A stretch of 9,308 nt of DNA from Syntrophaceae bacterium UBA5744. Lineage in GTDB: Bacteria; Desulfobacterota; Syntrophia; Syntrophales; UBA2192. The notes beneath the pieces are model-generated. The model saw nothing but the letters and a program-made list of their open reading frames with translations. It made no database searches and was not told the origin of the DNA. Every line of letters starts with the position of its first letter. Positions within the stretch are counted from its first letter, which is position 1. The position numbers were made by a program, and so were the translations under genes. Below, piece by piece: positions 6,549 through 9,308 of the stretch. The stretch lies in assembly GCA_002419215.1 (NCBI GenBank), contig DIFQ01000026.1, positions 1-9,308 on the forward strand, written 5' to 3'.

Positions 6549-7097
6549 GTGCTCGAGCTGGCGCTTCACATCCTGGACATCGTCGAGAATTCCGTCCGTG
6601 CAGGGGCGACTCTCGTCCGTATCCTCATCCGGGAAAACCGGGCGAAGGATCTCTTCCTGATGCGCATCACGGACAACGGCAGCGGAATGACCCCGGAGGA
6701 GCGGCAGCGGGCCCTGGACCCCTTTTACACGACGAAAAAGGTCCGCCGGGTCGGCCTGGGTCTCCCGATGCTTTCCGAAGCGACGGAGAGAACCGGCGGA
6801 CGGATGACCCTGCGGTCGAAACCGGGAATGGGTACGGTGGTCACGGCCGAGTTCGGCCTGAGCCACATCGACCGGCAGCCCATGGGCGATATCGCATCTT
6901 CGCTGATCGCCACCATCGTGGGAAACCCCGGAAGTGACTTTATCTATCGACACGAGGTGGACGGCAGGACCTATCTGCTGGACACGAGGGAGCTCAAAAA
7001 AGCGTTGGAGGATGTGCCCCTGAATCACCCTGAAGTCACAGGCTTTCTCCGCGAGCACATCACGGAGGGCCTGAGCGACATCGGGGCGGCGGCCTGA
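6549..7097 (+). CDS. Orphan GHKL ATPase (histidine-kinase-like ATP-binding protein without a dimerisation/phosphoacceptor domain)
   Basis: This 182-residue protein starts directly with the ATP-binding fold of histidine kinases. It shows the N box DIVENSVRAGA (10-20, Asn14), the G1 box DNGSGM (42-47), the F-like box DPFYTTK (57-63), and the G2 box VGLGLP (68-73), then GMGTVV (93-98). No sensor, HisKA helix or phosphoacceptor His region precedes it, so it cannot act alone as a classical sensor kinase. The final 80 residues, with DFIYRHEVDGRTYLLDT near 130-146, are outside the catalytic core and unassigned. The start is GTG at 6549 with GGAG 7 bases upstream, overlapping the end of the PHP gene. 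It directly precedes the NuoE-like gene. Possible roles are phosphorylation of another protein or ATP-dependent conformational control; neither can be settled from sequence. Confidence 0.87.
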   Translation: MLELALHILDIVENSVRAGATLVRILIRENRAKDLFLMRITDNGSGMTPEERQRALDPFYTTKKVRRVGLGLPMLSEATERTGGRMTLRSKPGMGTVVTAEFGLSHIDRQPMGDIASSLIATIVGNPGSDFIYRHEVDGRTYLLDTRELKKALEDVPLNHPEVTGFLREHITEGLSDIGAAA

Positions 7098-7122
7098 CAC
7101 CCCCTGAGAGAGGAGAGATTCC

Positions 7123-7617
7123 ATGAACACCGGCAACAGCGATTTACTCAAAGAGTTCACCGCCGAACAGGTGGCAAAGCTGGACGAGATCATCGCCCGC
7201 TTCAAGGGAAAACCCGGCGGTCTCATCCCCGTTCTGGAGGAGGCCCAGGTGACGCTGGATTACCTCCCTATCGCGATCCAGGAGAGGATCGCCAAGGGGC
7301 TGAATCTGCCGCTGGCGCAGGTCTACGGCGTCGTCACCTTCTATTCCTTCTTCACGATGAAGCCGCGCGGCAGGCACACGATCCGGGTCTGCCTGGGCAC
7401 GGCCTGCTACGTCCGCGGCGGGAAGACGATCGCAGAGAGCGTCGTGAAGGAATACCAAGTCACGGAAGGCGAGACGACGCAGGATCGGCGGTTCACCTAC
7501 GAGACGGTCCGCTGCCTCGGGGCCTGCGGCCTGGCGCCGGTCATCGTCGTGGACGACAACGTCCACGGCCGGGTGAAGACGCAGAAGATGAAATCGGTTC
7601 TGGATGACTACCAATAA
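7123..7617 (+). CDS. hndA: NuoE/HndA-like [2Fe-2S] subunit of an NAD(H)-linked oxidoreductase
   Basis: This 164-residue thioredoxin-fold ferredoxin subunit corresponds to NuoE of complex I, HydC/HymA of bifurcating hydrogenases, and HndA. The helical N-terminal half is followed by the cluster-binding half, with four cysteines in the family spacing: Cys90 and Cys95 (CLGTAC), and Cys131 and Cys135 (CLGAC). It would carry electrons in a cytoplasmic complex with the NuoF-like flavoprotein encoded downstream. The start is ATG at 7123 with GAGAGGAGAG upstream. It lies 25 bases after the orphan ATPase gene and 114 bases before the ferredoxin-like gene, that gap holding a heptamer-repeat element. The order NuoE, ferredoxin-like, NuoF is that of Hnd/Hyd clusters rather than a full nuo operon. 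Whether the complex ends in an [FeFe] hydrogenase or a formate dehydrogenase is not visible here. Confidence 0.93.
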   Translation: MNTGNSDLLKEFTAEQVAKLDEIIARFKGKPGGLIPVLEEAQVTLDYLPIAIQERIAKGLNLPLAQVYGVVTFYSFFTMKPRGRHTIRVCLGTACYVRGGKTIAESVVKEYQVTEGETTQDRRFTYETVRCLGACGLAPVIVVDDNVHGRVKTQKMKSVLDDYQ

Positions 7618-7624
7618 AAACCGG

Positions 7625-7691
7625 GGGTATCGGGTCTAGGGTATCGGGTATCGGGAAAGACGGATCCTCCAGAACATACCGCCCCATACCC
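7625..7691. repeat. Heptamer inverted array, copy 2
   Basis: The left arm is five 7-bp units (7625-7659): GGGTATC, GGGTCTA, GGGTATC, GGGTATC, GGGAAAG. It matches the left arm of copy 1 (1258-1292) at 30 of 35 positions without gaps. The right side is degraded, with CATACC at 7675-7680 and CCCATACCC at 7683-7691, which can still pair with GGTATCGGG of the left arm. It starts 7 bases after the hndA stop codon and lies before the ferredoxin-like gene, so it would be transcribed within the operon. Confidence 0.72.
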
Positions 7692-7702
7692 TGCCGCCTG
7701 AA

Positions 7703-7718
7703 TCCTTCAACTGAAGGA
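7703..7718 (+). promoter_or_regulatory. Hairpin next to the ferredoxin-like gene's ribosome binding site
   Basis: TCCTTCA (7703-7709) and TGAAGGA (7712-7718) form a perfect 7-bp inverted repeat around AC, realistically a 6-bp stem with a 4-nt loop. The right arm abuts AAGAGGT (7719-7725), the likely Shine-Dalgarno for the start at 7732, so folding could tune translation of that subunit. The arm is short, and chance cannot be excluded. Confidence 0.3.
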
Positions 7719-7731
7719 AGAGGTAAGCAAG

Positions 7732-8115
7732 ATGGCGAAATTGAAGATTGAAGATCTCAAGAAGATCAAGGAAAAGGTCCACTCCCAGACGGCCCTGCGC
7801 GAGGGCGGGCAGCGGGCCAAGGTGACCGTCCACATGGGCACCTGCGGCATCGCCTCGGGGGCCCGCGAGGTACTCAACGCCCTCATGCGCGTCATCGAGG
7901 AAACCGGCGTGTCGGATGTCAACGTCACCACGTCGGGCTGCATGGGCCTGTGCAGCCGCGAGCCCCTCGTCACCGTCGAGATGCTCGGCAAGGAGCCCAT
8001 CAAGTACGAGAAGATGGACGAAATGAAGATGCGGCAGGTGTTCAAGCGCCACGTCCTGGAAGGAGAGATCCAGACGCCCTTCGTGCTTGCGAAGGGGGCC
8101 GAGATCGTCCGCTAG
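7732..8115 (+). CDS. hndB: Ferredoxin-like [2Fe-2S] protein, HndB-type
   Basis: This 127-residue thioredoxin-like ferredoxin is of the HndB type, a small subunit found between the NuoE- and NuoF-like subunits in Hnd-type NAD(P)-linked hydrogenase clusters. A charged N-terminal helix (MAKLKIEDLKKIKEKV) precedes the cluster region with GTCGIASGA (36-44, Cys38) and SGCMGLCSREP (68-78, Cys70 and Cys74). Only these three cysteines occur in the whole protein, one fewer than the four in the neighbouring NuoE-like subunit, so any [2Fe-2S] cluster would need a non-cysteine ligand or be absent. The start is ATG at 7732 with AAGAGGT 6 bases upstream. It is 55 bases before the NuoF-like gene. It probably serves in electron transfer or assembly of the complex. 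Confidence 0.87.
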   Translation: MAKLKIEDLKKIKEKVHSQTALREGGQRAKVTVHMGTCGIASGAREVLNALMRVIEETGVSDVNVTTSGCMGLCSREPLVTVEMLGKEPIKYEKMDEMKMRQVFKRHVLEGEIQTPFVLAKGAEIVR

Positions 8116-8170
8116 GGAAGCAAATGCCCATTCCCTGCTGTAGAATTATCCGAGGGGAGGAAGAGAGTTC

Positions 8171-9308
8171 ATGAAAGTTTTTCGCTCGCACTTACTGGTC
8201 TGCGGGGGGACAGGCTGCCACGCATCGGGCAGCATCGCCGTGAAGAAGATCCTTGTCGACGAGCTTAACAAACGCGGCCTTTCGGAGGAGATCAAGGTCG
8301 TCGAGACGGGCTGCAACGGCTTCTGCGCCCAGGGGCCCATCATGGTCGTCTACCCCGAAGGCATCATCTATATGAACATCCGGACGGAGGACGTCCCCGT
8401 GCTCGTCGAGGAGCACTTCGTCAAGGGACGCCCCGTCGAGAGACTCTTCTACAAGGAGCCGGGCAAGGAGGAGCGGATCCCCTCCATGCAGGAAATCCCC
8501 TTCTTCGCCCTTCAGGACCTCCGGGTTCTGCGCAACCGCGGCCTCATCGACCCGGAAAACATCGAGGAGTACATCGCCCGGGACGGCTACGCCGGCATGG
8601 CCAAGGCGCTCACCGAGATGACGCCCGAGCAGATCGTGCAGGAAGTCCTCAAGTCGGGCTTGCGCGGCCGCGGCGGCGCAGGCTTCCCCACGGGGCTCAA
8701 GTGGCAGTTCGCCTCACGCTCGCCCGGGGAGACGAAGTACGTGCTCTGCAACGCCGACGAGGGCGACCCCGGGGCCTTCATGGACCGCAGCGTCCTCGAG
8801 GCGGACCCGCACGCGGTGCTCGAGGGCATGGTGATCGCCGCCAAGGCGATCGGATCCACCCATGGCTACATCTACTGCCGCGCCGAGTACCCGCTCGCAA
8901 TCCACCGTCTCAACGTGGCCATCGGGCAGGCTCGCGAGTCGGGACTGCTGGGGAAGGACATCCTGGGGACGGGCTTCGACTTCGACATCGAGATCTACCA
9001 GGGCGCAGGCGCCTTCGTCTGCGGCGAGGAGACGGCGCTGATGACCTCCATCGAGGGCAAGCGCGGCATGCCCCGTCCGAGACCGCCCTTTCCCGCCGTG
9101 GCAGGCCTCTGGGCCAAGCCCAGCGTGCTCAACAACGTGGAGACGCTGGCCAACATCGGCCAGATCATCCTCCGGGGCGGCGAGTGGTACGCCGGCGTGG
9201 GAACCGAGAGATCCAAGGGCACGAAGGTCTTCGCTCTCACGGGCGACGTGAACAACGTGGGCCTCGTGGAAGTGCCCATGGGGACAACCCTGGGGACGAT
9301 CATCTACG
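8171..9308 (+). CDS. hndC: NuoF/HndC-like NADH-binding flavoprotein subunit, cut off by window edge
   Basis: This is the first 379 residues of the NAD(H)- and FMN-binding subunit of a Hnd/Hyd-type complex. Residues 1-90 are an extra [2Fe-2S] ferredoxin domain with Cys11, Cys16, Cys48 and Cys52, which is present in HydB/HymB/HndC but absent from ordinary NuoF. The NuoF core follows: GLRGRGGAGFPTGLKW (163-178) and CNADEGDPGAFMDR (193-206) for NADH and FMN binding, then GAGAFVCGEETAL (278-290) and SIEGKRGMPRPRPPFP (293-308). The SLBB domain begins near the end, and the C-terminal 4Fe-4S and ferredoxin domains lie outside. The start is ATG at 8171 with GGGGAGG upstream. This subunit would oxidise or reduce NAD(H), and in bifurcating members ferredoxin as well. 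The catalytic hydrogenase or formate dehydrogenase gene would be expected next. Confidence 0.95.
   Translation, partial: MKVFRSHLLVCGGTGCHASGSIAVKKILVDELNKRGLSEEIKVVETGCNGFCAQGPIMVVYPEGIIYMNIRTEDVPVLVEEHFVKGRPVERLFYKEPGKEERIPSMQEIPFFALQDLRVLRNRGLIDPENIEEYIARDGYAGMAKALTEMTPEQIVQEVLKSGLRGRGGAGFPTGLKWQFASRSPGETKYVLCNADEGDPGAFMDRSVLEADPHAVLEGMVIAAKAIGSTHGYIYCRAEYPLAIHRLNVAIGQARESGLLGKDILGTGFDFDIEIYQGAGAFVCGEETALMTSIEGKRGMPRPRPPFPAVAGLWAKPSVLNNVETLANIGQIILRGGEWYAGVGTERSKGTKVFALTGDVNNVGLVEVPMGTTLGTIIY

Noticed and set aside
8124..8174. 16-codon frame (MPIPCCRIIRGE...) whose stop overlaps the hndC start as ATGA
   Set aside because: It has no ribosome binding site and no known similarity, and is short enough to be chance. 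The ATGA overlap alone is not enough.

Overview
The window is GC-rich bacterial chromosomal DNA with tightly packed genes. Its gene content fits an anaerobic, probably syntrophic deltaproteobacterium (Desulfobacterota, Syntrophus/Smithella-like). This is inferred from long-chain fatty acid beta-oxidation genes lying next to an Hnd/Hyd-type NADH-oxidoreductase cluster; no rRNA or other marker gene is present to confirm it.

Left half, minus strand (1-4116). Read in the direction of transcription, the order is a TetR-family regulator (4116-3427), a 622-residue acyl-CoA dehydrogenase (3235-1367), and the first 404 residues of a FadN-type 3-hydroxyacyl-CoA dehydrogenase that runs off the left edge (1214-1). 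This looks like a regulated beta-oxidation operon.

Middle (4117-4354). A divergent regulatory region holds an AT-rich island, a tandem pair of TetR-type palindromes next to the regulator start, and a five-codon leader reading frame.

Right half, plus strand (4355-9308). Eight genes lie head to tail: a DRTGG-domain protein, an RsbT-like ATP-binding protein, a second DRTGG-domain protein, a PHP-family metallophosphoesterase, an orphan GHKL ATPase, then a NuoE-like, a ferredoxin-like and a NuoF-like subunit (HndA/HndB/HndC order). The last is cut by the right edge. The first five look like a regulatory or accessory module built into the operon of an NAD(H)-linked, possibly electron-bifurcating hydrogenase or formate dehydrogenase. 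The catalytic subunit would lie beyond the window. Functionally, beta-oxidation yields NADH and reduced electron carrier, and the right-hand complex would exchange those electrons with H2 or formate.

The most unusual features are two families of intergenic elements, each present twice. One has an 8-bp period (GAAG-type units, then a 31-nt loop, then CTTC-type units). The other has a 7-bp period (GGGTATC units, then a loop, then CCCTATA units). Both are head-to-head short tandem arrays that can fold on themselves, and all four copies sit between genes. No intergenic stretch exceeds about 240 bases, and no tRNA, rRNA, CRISPR array or insertion sequence was seen.
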